Shown here piece after piece: positions 27,155 to 35,391 of a DNA stretch of 48,857 nt. The translations under genes were made by a program, and so were the position numbers. A model generated the notes under the pieces. The model worked only from the letters and a program-made list of their open reading frames with translations. It was not told where the DNA came from and made no database searches. How positions within the stretch are numbered: position 1 is the first letter of the stretch; every line of letters begins with the position of its first letter. Origin of the DNA: Deltaproteobacteria bacterium (GTDB lineage: Bacteria; Desulfobacterota; GWC2-55-46; DRME01); the NCBI GenBank assembly GCA_011375175.1, contig DRME01000078.1:1-48857 (forward strand). Direction: 5' to 3'.

Positions 27155-28426
27155 ATGCAGCTTACAGGTCTACTTTGGGGCCGCAAGCTCTTAAGCCGTG
27201 TCGACTTTCCGGCGGCCGAGGTGCTCGGTCCCGAGGCGAGCGTCGACGAGATCAAGGACCTCATCGCGCGGGCCGGAGAGGTCTTCATAAAGCCCGTATT
27301 CAAGGGCGGCGTGGGCAAGAAGGGCAAGTCCGGGCTCATCGGCCGGGCAAAGGACATCGCCACGGCCCTCAAGGAAAAGGAGCGCCTCTACTTCGTGGAG
27401 CACCGCTTCGCCAACCAGACGGCCAAGGCCGACGGCGTGACCTTCGAGGGAGGGGTGCCGGCAAACCACGAGGTCTACTTCTCCATAACCGACTCGACGG
27501 TCTACAGGGCCCCGACCATGACCATCACCCACCACGGCGGCGTGGACATCGAGGAGCTCCCGGCCGACAAGCTCGCCCAGGTCCCCTTCGACCCGCTCAC
27601 CGGGCTCAAGAGCTTCCACGTCTCCAACGCCCTCCAGGAGCTGGGCGCGCCCAGGGAGATCATAAGCCCCCTGGTGCAGAACCTTCCCAAGCTCTGGGAC
27701 CTCTTCAACAACTACGGCATGAGCATGATAGAGCTCAACCCCATACGCATGAGCCCCAACAATAAGGGACGGCTCGTGCCCGTGGCCTGCGACTTCAAGT
27801 GCTCCTTCGACATAGACGACCCGGCCTGGAAACGCCTTGAACTGCCGGCCCACCTCTTCGCCTCCGACTACTCGGAGTTCGAGCAGGAGATAAACCAGCT
27901 CCGCACCTACCAGGGGCAGAGCGACGTCTTCGTCATGAACCCCCACGGCACCATAACGGCGCCCACCTTCGGCGGCGGCGCAAACGCCCTGGTCACCGAG
28001 CTCCTGGGCGAACGGGCCACGATATCGTCCGACTTCGGCGGCAACCCGCCCTACGAGAAGATGAAGCAGATAGCCCGGATATGCTTCAAGTACTGGCTCG
28101 CCCAGAGCAACGTGCTCTTCATCATAGGCGGCAAGGCCAACAACACCGACATCTACGAGACCTTCCGCGCCATGGCCGACGCCCTGCGCGAGCACTTCAA
28201 CACCTACGGCCCCACGCCGCTCTACGTCGTCGTGGGCCGCGGAGGACCGAACCTGGTGCGCGGCATGGCCTATCTGCGCGACACGCTCGACAACCTGAAG
28301 CTGCCCTACCGGATGTTCGGTCACGACAGCGCAATGAGCGAGGTCGTGAACTACGCCATAAAGGTCGACGACTGGATGGCCTCCGAGGGCCGCAGGCTCT
28401 TCGAGGAGAGGGCGGCGCAGGTCTGA
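27155..28426 (+). CDS. aclB: ATP-citrate lyase subunit B (small, ATP-grasp subunit)
   Basis: 423 residues. It is homologous to the succinyl-CoA synthetase beta chain: an ATP-grasp fold (~1-240, with IKPVFKGGVGKKGKSG as nucleotide-binding segment and GMSMIELNPIR as metal/ATP segment). A CoA-ligase-like domain follows (~265-420, TAPTFGGGANALVTELLG, SDFGGNPPYEKM, GKANNTDIYETF). With AclA it cleaves citrate using ATP and CoA to acetyl-CoA and oxaloacetate in the cytosol. GGGAGG precedes the ATG. It lies 107 nt after icd and 101 nt before aclA, probably one transcript. Confidence 0.92.
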   Translation: MQLTGLLWGRKLLSRVDFPAAEVLGPEASVDEIKDLIARAGEVFIKPVFKGGVGKKGKSGLIGRAKDIATALKEKERLYFVEHRFANQTAKADGVTFEGGVPANHEVYFSITDSTVYRAPTMTITHHGGVDIEELPADKLAQVPFDPLTGLKSFHVSNALQELGAPREIISPLVQNLPKLWDLFNNYGMSMIELNPIRMSPNNKGRLVPVACDFKCSFDIDDPAWKRLELPAHLFASDYSEFEQEINQLRTYQGQSDVFVMNPHGTITAPTFGGGANALVTELLGERATISSDFGGNPPYEKMKQIARICFKYWLAQSNVLFIIGGKANNTDIYETFRAMADALREHFNTYGPTPLYVVVGRGGPNLVRGMAYLRDTLDNLKLPYRMFGHDSAMSEVVNYAIKVDDWMASEGRRLFEERAAQV

Positions 28427-28432
28427 GTCCAC

Positions 28433-28496
28433 GGCTCATCGAGTCTATGACTCATCGAGTCCCCGGCTCATCGGGTCCCCGGCTCGCCGGGCGGAC
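28433..28496. repeat. 16-bp tandem repeat between aclB and aclA
   Basis: Four units begin exactly 16 bp apart at 28433, 28449, 28465 and 28481 (GGCTCATCGAGTCTAT, GACTCATCGAGTCCCC, GGCTCATCGGGTCCCC, GGCTCGCCGGGCGGAC). Each contains a GACTC..GAGTC-like small palindrome. Confidence 0.75.
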
Positions 28497-28527
28497 GCAA
28501 ACGCGAAGAAAAGGACGAGAGAGAACC

Positions 28528-31239
28528 ATGCATAAGAAAGGCATCGAAAAATTCCCTTACTACGTGGGCATAAACTCGCTGGCCGAGGTGGCCACCAGGG
28601 AGGACCGGGTATGCGTGCTCAACATACTCGGCGGCGAGAGCCGCACGGTCACTCCCACAAGCCACGCCTTCTCGGGCGGCAACGTCGTATTCGGCACCAG
28701 TCCCGGCCGCTCGGGCCAGGTGCTCGAGACCCCCATAGGCGACATACCGGTCTACAACTCCATCAAGGAAGGACGCAAGGCGGGCCACAACTTCAACACC
28801 GCCGTCATATACCTTCCGCCCGCGGGCGTGAAGGACGGTGTGGCCGAGGCGGTGCGCCACAACCCGGACCTTAAGAAGGTGATAATCATCACCGAGAAGG
28901 TCTCGGTCAAGGACGCCCGCACCATCAGGGCCATATGCCAGGCCAACGGCGTCGACGTCTTCGGCGCCAACTGCCTCGGCGTGGCCGACGCATGGAACGG
29001 CGTGCGCATAGGCGGGGCCCTGGGCGGCAGCAAGCCCGAAGAATCGCTGGTCAAGGGCTCGGTGGCCATCTACTCCAACTCCGGCAACTTCACCACCACC
29101 ATCGCCGTCTATCTGCTCACCAAGGGATGGGGCACCACCACGTCCATATCGAGCGGCAAGGACGTCTACATACACTTCGCCCCCCGCGAGTTCTTCAACG
29201 CCCTCGACAACGACGAGCGCAGCAAGGCCGCCGTCATATACGTCGAGCCCGGCGGCTACTACGAGCACGGCCTGCAGATAAACAAGCCCACCGTTGCGTG
29301 CGTCGTGGGCCGCTGGAAGGCGAGGCTCACCAAGGCCTGCGGCCACGCCGGAAGCCTCGCGGGCTCGGGAGACGACGCGGCGGCCAAGGAGAAGTGGTTC
29401 ATGGAGTACTTCGGCGTGGACGGCATCTACACGCCGGAGAACCCGGTCTTCACGGCCAGGGGCGCCGTCGTGACCAACATCGCCCACATACCCGAGGCCC
29501 TCACCAGGGTCATGGAGCTCAACGGCGTGGAGCCCGACTTCGAGCCCAAGGGCGACCTCTCGCTCAAGTGCTGGTTCGCCGGCGACGCGGGGCTGCCGAT
29601 CCCGAAGGAGATAGCCGTCGAGCCCGTCGAGGCCGTGGCGCCATACAACGAGCAGATCGAGGCCGTCAACAGGCTCATCGGCGCCCAGTATCCGCGCCAG
29701 TCCATGAAGGACGCCTCCGGCGCCTCCATGATGGACCCCAAGACCCAGGTCTCCAAGATCCACGGCGTCTCCATACTGGACGCCTCCAAGCGCTCGCTCG
29801 AGGAGAACCTGGTGCTCTCGCTCCTGAAGGGCTATCCCGACGAGGGGGGCAGAAAGCTCGCCAACACGGCCTTCAACGCCTACGTGAACCACCACGGCGA
29901 CGGCGCGGCCGCGGCGGCCGACGCCGCGCGCGAGGCCGGGAACTCGCCCAACACGGTCATCTCGTCGGCCGTCTCCATAATGGGCAAGGGCAAGGTGGCC
30001 GGGGCCCTCGCCGCTTCCGAGCTCCTGCTCGACCTCTTCCAGCACTCGGGGCTCAAGGACCCCTCCGCCGACTTCGACTTCTCGGGACGGCTCTCCTCGC
30101 TGACCGACGAGCACAAGCGCCTGCTCACGGCCTCCGGGCCGTGCCGCCGCGCCGAGGTGCTCTCCAAGGGCATCGAGGCCTCGGGCGTGAGATCGGTCTT
30201 CATCGACTTCGTGAAGGAGGCCTCGGCGGGCAATCCCGCCTCGCAGGCCCTGCTCGCCGCCATATGGGCCACCCTTGCCTGGAAGCCGCTCATGGCCAAG
30301 GCCATAAGCACGGCGACCTTCACGGCCCTGCCCTGGTACTCGCGTCTCTTCTCGACCATCGTCGGCTGCAGCGTGCCCGCCGACAGACACGGGGAAGGGA
30401 CCTTCATGGGCGTGTCGGACGAGGAACTCGCCGCTTCCTGGACCTTCACGGAGACGGCCTTCTTCGCCCTCACGGGCAGGCGCCCCGCGGAGAACGAGAT
30501 CTTCGAGTTCTCCACCCTCATGGGCCTCATCATCACCAACGGCCCCGGCACCATATCGGCCCAGGGCTGCAAGGGCGCCGTTAGCGCCGACGGCCCCGAG
30601 GACACGAGGCGGGTGCAGATAAACAAGGCCTTCACCGGCTTCCTCACCCACACGGGCTTCGCCCACGGAGGAAACGGCTACGAGGCCATCGCCTTCCTCA
30701 TGGAGCGCTTCAAAGGCAGGGGGCTCAAGGACCCCTCCGACAGGTCCCACGGCGTGGACCTCAAGGCCGTGGCCGACGAGTACGCCCGGTGGTACAGCCA
30801 GTACAAGGCCGAGCAGAAGGCCGTGGGCAACATCAACTACATGAAGATCCCCTGCATCAACCATCCGGTCTTCAAGGGCAAGCCCGTCAACTACGACCCC
30901 CGCGAGCGCTTCGTGAGCGAGCTCTTCGAGGAAAAGGGCATATACAACGTCTTCCTCGACTTCTACCAGACGCTCGTGAAGTCGCTCTACGAGGCCAAGG
31001 TGACCAGGAACGTCTACTGCGTCAACGTCGACGCCGTCATCGCCGTCGTGCTCCTCAAGATGGTGTGGGAGGCCTACGAGGCCGGCGAGATCGCCGACGG
31101 GGACGTGGAGACGGCGGCCTTCACCACCTTCCTCTTCGGAAGGATGATAGGCTGCGCCGCCGAGATAGACGACCACATAAACAGGGGACGCAACATGGAT
31201 ACCAGAACGCCGGCCTCCCGGTGCAGCTACGTGGGCTGA
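28528..31239 (+). CDS. aclA: ATP-citrate lyase subunit A (large subunit, extended form)
   Basis: 903 residues from ATG (AAAGGACGAGAGAG upstream). It combines a CoA-binding/CoA-ligase part with a citrate synthase-like citryl-CoA lyase part. The catalytic His that is phosphorylated is in CGHAGSLAGSGDDAA (~273). The lyase domain covers about 550-880, with NGPGTISAQGCKG and FAHGGNGYEAIAF (~711). My recollection of green-sulfur AclA is about 600 residues, so this copy carries roughly 300 extra, mainly in the middle (~330-600). It completes the icd-aclB-aclA unit and is followed by a strong terminator. Family call firm; the subtype is inferred from length. Confidence 0.9.
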   Translation: MHKKGIEKFPYYVGINSLAEVATREDRVCVLNILGGESRTVTPTSHAFSGGNVVFGTSPGRSGQVLETPIGDIPVYNSIKEGRKAGHNFNTAVIYLPPAGVKDGVAEAVRHNPDLKKVIIITEKVSVKDARTIRAICQANGVDVFGANCLGVADAWNGVRIGGALGGSKPEESLVKGSVAIYSNSGNFTTTIAVYLLTKGWGTTTSISSGKDVYIHFAPREFFNALDNDERSKAAVIYVEPGGYYEHGLQINKPTVACVVGRWKARLTKACGHAGSLAGSGDDAAAKEKWFMEYFGVDGIYTPENPVFTARGAVVTNIAHIPEALTRVMELNGVEPDFEPKGDLSLKCWFAGDAGLPIPKEIAVEPVEAVAPYNEQIEAVNRLIGAQYPRQSMKDASGASMMDPKTQVSKIHGVSILDASKRSLEENLVLSLLKGYPDEGGRKLANTAFNAYVNHHGDGAAAAADAAREAGNSPNTVISSAVSIMGKGKVAGALAASELLLDLFQHSGLKDPSADFDFSGRLSSLTDEHKRLLTASGPCRRAEVLSKGIEASGVRSVFIDFVKEASAGNPASQALLAAIWATLAWKPLMAKAISTATFTALPWYSRLFSTIVGCSVPADRHGEGTFMGVSDEELAASWTFTETAFFALTGRRPAENEIFEFSTLMGLIITNGPGTISAQGCKGAVSADGPEDTRRVQINKAFTGFLTHTGFAHGGNGYEAIAFLMERFKGRGLKDPSDRSHGVDLKAVADEYARWYSQYKAEQKAVGNINYMKIPCINHPVFKGKPVNYDPRERFVSELFEEKGIYNVFLDFYQTLVKSLYEAKVTRNVYCVNVDAVIAVVLLKMVWEAYEAGEIADGDVETAAFTTFLFGRMIGCAAEIDDHINRGRNMDTRTPASRCSYVG

Positions 31240-31264
31240 GCAGGGCCGGCCTGTGCGGGCGCGA

Positions 31265-31295
31265 GGGGAAGACCAGGGGGTCTTCCCCTTTTTTT
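31265..31295 (+). terminator. Intrinsic terminator of the icd-aclBA operon
   Basis: GGGGAAGACC (31265-31274) pairs perfectly with GGTCTTCCCC (31279-31288), followed by seven T. Canonical Rho-independent terminator 26 nt after the aclA stop. Confidence 0.92.
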
Positions 31296-31365
31296 GCCTT
31301 CCACGCCGGGGCGCCGCCTCTATAACCCCTTGAATTTTCGACCACCCTGCTGTAAAATCTTTCAT

Positions 31366-31392
31366 TTGACAAGGGTCCTGCCATGGTATAAC
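31366..31392 (+). promoter_or_regulatory. Predicted promoter of the SPOR-domain gene
   Basis: TTGACA at 31366-31371 and TATAAC at 31387-31392; the spacer is short at 15 nt. AAGGAGG (31435-31441) follows before the TTG at 31449. Confidence 0.45.
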
Positions 31393-31448
31393 TTATTGAG
31401 GTAAGGGCCCGGTGAGCCTGCCGGCCGAACCGCCAAGGAGGTGGAAAA

Positions 31449-32078
31449 TTGAGCGCGCTTGATAGTATCAAGGAGCACAGGAATCTCTTTGTCCTCGCCG
31501 TCGCGGCGGCGCTGGCGGTGCTGGTCGCCGTCGTGGTCTTCACCGGCCCGGCTCCCCGGCAGCCCCAGCCCGGCGGCGGCACCCTTGCGGTATCAAAGCG
31601 CATAAAGATTGACATTCCGCCCGAACCGGCCCGGCCGGTGAAAGAGCCGGAGAAGAAGGTCGAGCCCGAAAAGACCGTCAAGGCCCCGGCCTACAGGCCG
31701 GCGCCGGCAAAGGAGCCCGCGGTCACGCCGAAGAGGAAGGTCGCCGGGAAGCTCGCCTCCAGGGCGCCGGCCGCGAAGAAGCCCGGGGCCGGCGCGACCC
31801 CGGCCGAGGGCAAGGGGCGCTACGCCGTCAACCTCGCCTCCTTCCTCTACAAGCCAGAGGCCATGGACGTGATGAGCAGCCTCAAGGCGGCGGGACACAA
31901 CGCCTACGTCACCGAGTTCGTAAAGGACGGCCAGAGATGGTACAGGGTGCGCGTCGGCTTCTTCGCCTCCCGCGACGAGGCCGCCAAGGCCGGGAAGAGA
32001 CTCTCCGAGGAGTTCAGACTGCCCGGCGCCTGGGTCGTCAAGCCGTCCGAGTCCGAAAGAAAGGCCCACGGGGGATGA
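31449..32078 (+). CDS. SPOR domain membrane protein
   Basis: 209 residues from TTG with a strong AAGGAGG. A single N-terminal membrane segment (~13-32) is followed by a Pro/Lys/Ala-rich periplasmic linker (~40-120). A C-terminal SPOR domain covers ~122-198 (YAVNLASFLYKPEAMDVMSSL, WYRVRVGFFASRDEAAKAG). SPOR domains bind peptidoglycan strands lacking stem peptides and target proteins to the division septum, as in FtsN and DedD. The topology matches these, but FtsN identity is not demonstrated. It stands in its own transcription unit by promoter and terminator evidence. Confidence 0.85.
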   Translation: MSALDSIKEHRNLFVLAVAAALAVLVAVVVFTGPAPRQPQPGGGTLAVSKRIKIDIPPEPARPVKEPEKKVEPEKTVKAPAYRPAPAKEPAVTPKRKVAGKLASRAPAAKKPGAGATPAEGKGRYAVNLASFLYKPEAMDVMSSLKAAGHNAYVTEFVKDGQRWYRVRVGFFASRDEAAKAGKRLSEEFRLPGAWVVKPSESERKAHGG

Positions 32079-32199
32079 CCCCGCCTCTGTGCACGAGGAC
32101 TTCCCCGACCCCTCAGGACCTTTGACGGCCGCGTTCCTCCACAGGGGCGGGAGTCGCGGGGACGCCGAAGCTCTCCGGCGGGGATCCCGACGGGACCGC

Positions 32200-32284
32200 G
32201 GGGCGAAGTCCCATTCGGGGCGAAGTCCCATTCGGGGCGAAGTCCCATTCGGGACGAAGTCCCATTCGGGGAAAAGCCCCTTTC
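32200..32284. repeat. 17-bp tandem repeat upstream of miaB
   Basis: Three identical units GGGGCGAAGTCCCATTC (32200, 32217, 32234), a fourth with one change (GGGACGAAGTCCCATTC, 32251) and a degenerate fifth (GGGGAAAAGCCCCTTTC, 32268). Each unit can form a GGG...CCC mini-hairpin. It ends 26 nt before the chosen miaB start; the ORF runs through it in frame. Confidence 0.9.
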
Positions 32285-32310
32285 ATGGATATCTTACACC
32301 GGTGGTCGAT

Positions 32311-33669
32311 ATGGAAAGAACCGAGAGCAAGGGGGAGAGATACGTCTTCATCGAGACCTTCGGCTGTCAGATGAACGAGAGCGACTCGGAGCGCATGCTC
32401 GGCTATCTGGCGGCCGAGGGCTATCGCGCCGCCGACGGCCCGGAGCGGGCCGACCTGATCCTCATAAACACCTGTTCCATACGGGACAAGGCCGAGCAGA
32501 AGGTCTACAGCACGGCGGGCCGCTTCAGGAGGCTCAAGCGCAGCAGGCCGGGAGTCGTCATAGGGCTTGCAGGCTGTGTGGCCCAGCAGCTCGGCGAGAA
32601 GGCCCTGCGGCGCATGGACTACGTGGACCTCGTCTTCGGCCCCCACAACGTCCATCGCATAGGTGAGCTCGTGGACCGCGTGCGCGGCGGCGAGAGAGTG
32701 GCGGCCGTGGAGCTGAGCGAAGGGATCGAGGACGACGAGTTCCGCGCCTACTCGCTCGAGAGGTCGGCGGTGAGGGCCTTCGTGCCCATCATGCGGGGCT
32801 GCGACAACTTCTGCACCTACTGCATCGTCCCCTATGTGAGGGGCCGCGAGGCGAGCAGGCCATCGGCCCACATAATCGACGAGATACGAAGGCTCGCGGC
32901 CGGCGGTGTGCGCGAGGTCACCCTCATAGGCCAGAACGTAAACTCCTACGGCGAGCGTTCGGGCGGCGACACAACCTTTCCGCAACTGCTCAGGCTCGTA
33001 GCCTCGGTGGAGGGCGTGGAGCGCATACGCTTTGTCACGTCCCATCCCAAAGACATCTCCGAGGAGCTGATAGGGCTCTTCGGCGAGGAGCCGAGGCTCT
33101 GCCGCCACCTCCACCTGCCGGTCCAGTCGGGATCGGACCGGGTGCTGGAGCGGATGGGGAGGGGATACACGAGGGCCCGCTACATGGCCGCCGTGGAGCG
33201 CATAAGGGCCCTCTATCCCGACATGGCCCTCACCACGGACATCATAGTAGGCTTCCCCGGCGAGACCGACGAGGACTTCCGCGCCACCATGACGCTCGTC
33301 GAGGAGGTGGGATTCGACTCCATATTCTCCTTCAGGTATTCGCCCAGGCCCGGCACGGCGGCCGCGTCCTTTCCCGACGCCGTGGACGGCGGGGTGAGCT
33401 CCTCGCGCCTTGCGCAGCTACAGGAGCTTCAAAGAGAGATCGCGGCGGAGAAGAACCGGGCCATGGTGGGCCGTACCGTGGAAGTGCTCGTCGAGGGACC
33501 GAGCAAGGCGGACCCCTCGGAGTGGACGGGCAGGACCGGGTGCAACAGGGTGGTCAACTTTCCAGGGCCGGGGCTGCGCCGCGGCCTGTTGGTGGACGTA
33601 ACGATTACCGACGCCTATGCGAACTCCTTGCGGGGGTTCTGCAATGAAAGGAGCGTGTCATGTTTGTGA
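32311..33669 (+). CDS. miaB: tRNA (2-methylthio-N6-dimethylallyladenosine) synthase MiaB
   Basis: 452 residues from ATG at 32311, where family similarity begins (RYVFIETFGCQMNESDSERM). It is a radical-SAM methylthiotransferase acting on i6A37 of tRNAs reading U-starting codons. The N-terminal cluster cysteines are in FGCQMN, NTCSIRDKAE and LAGCVAQ. The SAM cluster is GCDNFCTYCIVPYVRG (CxxxCxxC). A TRAM domain closes the protein (~385-450). The upstream in-frame extension is a 17-bp tandem repeat and is treated as non-coding. SD is weak (GGTGG). It overlaps the next gene by 10 nt. RimO is excluded by the i6A-type motif set, with moderate certainty. Confidence 0.92.
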   Translation: MERTESKGERYVFIETFGCQMNESDSERMLGYLAAEGYRAADGPERADLILINTCSIRDKAEQKVYSTAGRFRRLKRSRPGVVIGLAGCVAQQLGEKALRRMDYVDLVFGPHNVHRIGELVDRVRGGERVAAVELSEGIEDDEFRAYSLERSAVRAFVPIMRGCDNFCTYCIVPYVRGREASRPSAHIIDEIRRLAAGGVREVTLIGQNVNSYGERSGGDTTFPQLLRLVASVEGVERIRFVTSHPKDISEELIGLFGEEPRLCRHLHLPVQSGSDRVLERMGRGYTRARYMAAVERIRALYPDMALTTDIIVGFPGETDEDFRATMTLVEEVGFDSIFSFRYSPRPGTAAASFPDAVDGGVSSSRLAQLQELQREIAAEKNRAMVGRTVEVLVEGPSKADPSEWTGRTGCNRVVNFPGPGLRRGLLVDVTITDAYANSLRGFCNERSVSCL

Positions 33670-34169
33670 GGATGAGGGTCTCCGGTCTCACGGTCGACCC
33701 GTTCACCAACGCACCCATAATCATACTCAAGGACCTGGAGAACAAGAAGGCGCTGCCCATATGGATAGGGATCCTCGAGGCCAGCGCCATAGCGACCGAG
33801 ATCGAGAAGATCACCTTTTCGAGGCCCATGACCCATGACCTTATGCGCAACATCCTGGGGTGCGTGGACGCAACGGTCGACAAGGTGGAGGTCAACGACA
33901 TAAAGGACAACGTCTACTACGCCACCATCCACATGACCGCCGCCGGGGTGACGCACAGGATAGACGCCCGCCCCAGCGACGCCATAGCGCTTGCGCTCAG
34001 GACCGAGTCGCCCATATACGTGGACACCAGGGTGCTCGACAAGTCGCGCAAGATCGATCTTTCGGGCGATGCCGGCGCCGGCGGCTCCGGCGGGGAGAAG
34101 AGCTCGAAGGAGTGGCTCGACATGCTCGACGCCCTCTCGCCCGAAGACTTCGGCAAGTACAAGATGTAG
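33660..34169 (+). CDS. DUF151 / bifunctional nuclease family protein
   Basis: 169 residues with GAAAGGAG before the ATG and a 10-nt overlap with miaB, implying coupling. Conserved family blocks are visible: LPIWIGILEASAIATEIE, RPMTHDLMRNIL, and the DARPSDAIALALRTESPIYV motif shared with plant BFN1-like proteins. A miaB neighbour of this family is common in delta-proteobacteria, from memory. The biochemical role in bacteria is poorly known; nuclease activity should not be assumed. The last ~30 residues (GGSGGEKSSKEWLDMLDALSPEDFGKYKM) contain a short Gly-rich linker and a helix. Confidence 0.85.
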   Translation: MFVRMRVSGLTVDPFTNAPIIILKDLENKKALPIWIGILEASAIATEIEKITFSRPMTHDLMRNILGCVDATVDKVEVNDIKDNVYYATIHMTAAGVTHRIDARPSDAIALALRTESPIYVDTRVLDKSRKIDLSGDAGAGGSGGEKSSKEWLDMLDALSPEDFGKYKM

Positions 34170-34418
34170 AAGGCGCCCTGGCCCGGCGCGGCCGGGCCGT
34201 TCATTGGGGCGGCTCCGGATCGCCTGCGCAGTCCCGCCGCCCTTTCTTCCCCCTGCGGGGAGGCGTTCCATCCCCCGGCCCCGTGCCGGTATGCCGGGCG
34301 GCGGGCGTTCGCCCGTCGGACGTCCGCCGGGACGCCTCTTCCATCGCGCAGTCCGCCGTCGTGTCCGGCCCGCAGCCCCGCCCGCACAAGGGCCGCCTTT
34401 GTCGGGAGAATCGATTAC

Positions 34419-35390
34419 GTGGAGGAGAGAGCGAAGCAGTCACTCCGAGGCAGACTCCATGACGGCCTCTTCGTGGAGGAGTACGGCAGGATAGAGAGCT
34501 GCCGGGCCGAGCGGTTCGGCACGAGCTTCTCGGTGGCGCTGGTGCACTTCGACAGGGGGGAGGGCGGTCAGCCGGGAGAGCTCGCCTCTTTTCTCAAGGG
34601 CGTGCTGCCTCCCATCCTGTCGGTTACGAGGGACTGCGACGTGGCCGGCATGATAGACGAGGAGCGGCTGCTGATGGTGCTGCCCCACACCGACTACTTC
34701 GACTCGCTCAACGTGGTCAGGAAGCTGCGCAAGGCGGCCGCCGCCGCGGCGGGCGGGCTCTGCAGGCGCATACACATCTCGCACGCCACCTTCCCCAGGG
34801 ACGCAAGGGGCTTCGGGGAGCTCGTCGGCGCCGCCGAAAAACGGCTCGCCCAGCGCTCCCGCTCGCTCTGGGAGCGCATGGGCCTGGAGGGAAAACTCTT
34901 CTGGGAGATACTGGCGCAGCTCAAGGGCGTGACGAATGAGGGGCTCGACTACGCCTGCTTCGACACCGGCGAGGGACTCGAGTTCCCCACCTCCCTTCTC
35001 CAGAGGCTCACCGAGATGGTCATCCAGGAGGTGATCCGCAGTCCCGACAAAAGGGGCATCCTGTACCTCGGTCTCGGCGATACGACGCCCGATCAGCCGA
35101 TACTCAAGCTCCTGAGGTCCGTTGGAGAGACGGCGACGAGGATATTCGTGGTGAGCAAGGAGGAGGAGATGGACTGGGAGATCACCGGCGCCGTGCCCAT
35201 CCACATAGGCGACCTGAGGCTGAGCGACACCTTCTTCACGCTCTTTTTCAGCGAGGAGACGGCCTACGCCGTCATCGCAAGCGAAAGCTGGGGAGGCCAG
35301 TACTCCTGCTTTCACACCTCCGATCCCTGTCTCGTCGAGGGGCTCATCACCAAGCTCCAGCGCGACTACAACCTCCAGGAGCAGTTCTGA
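34419..35390 (+). CDS. Degenerate GGDEF-like protein with C-terminal DICT-like sensory domain
   Basis: 323 residues from GTG, GGGAG 10 nt upstream. Residues ~30-150 follow the GGDEF fold (FSVALVHFDR, RDCDVAGMIDEERLLMVLPHTD, RIHISHATFPRDARGFGELVGAAEKRL). The signature position reads IDEER, so diguanylate cyclase activity is unlikely. Residues ~185-323 resemble the DICT sensory domain (RGILYLGLGD, SETAYAVIASE-like strand, CFHTSDPCLVEGLITKL). It is one nucleotide away from the response-regulator gene, suggesting a two-protein signalling module. The domain calls rest on pattern recognition alone. A 249-nt GC-rich gap lies upstream with a GGCCCGG/CCGGGCC stem at its start and otherwise nothing recognised. 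Confidence 0.6.
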   Translation: MEERAKQSLRGRLHDGLFVEEYGRIESCRAERFGTSFSVALVHFDRGEGGQPGELASFLKGVLPPILSVTRDCDVAGMIDEERLLMVLPHTDYFDSLNVVRKLRKAAAAAAGGLCRRIHISHATFPRDARGFGELVGAAEKRLAQRSRSLWERMGLEGKLFWEILAQLKGVTNEGLDYACFDTGEGLEFPTSLLQRLTEMVIQEVIRSPDKRGILYLGLGDTTPDQPILKLLRSVGETATRIFVVSKEEEMDWEITGAVPIHIGDLRLSDTFFTLFFSEETAYAVIASESWGGQYSCFHTSDPCLVEGLITKLQRDYNLQEQF

Positions 35391-35391
35391 G

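Noticed and set aside
32200-32284. CRISPR array
   Set aside because: The units are directly abutting 17-bp repeats with no spacers, and no cas genes are present in the window.
32089-32310. Upstream extension of miaB
   Set aside because: Most of it is encoded by the 17-bp tandem repeat, and MiaB similarity starts at 32311.
34170-34418. Possible cobalamin or c-di-GMP riboswitch in the GC-rich gap
   Set aside because: Only generic GC-rich stems are seen (GGCCCGG/CCGGGCC and GGGCG/CGCCC); none of the class-defining loops are present.
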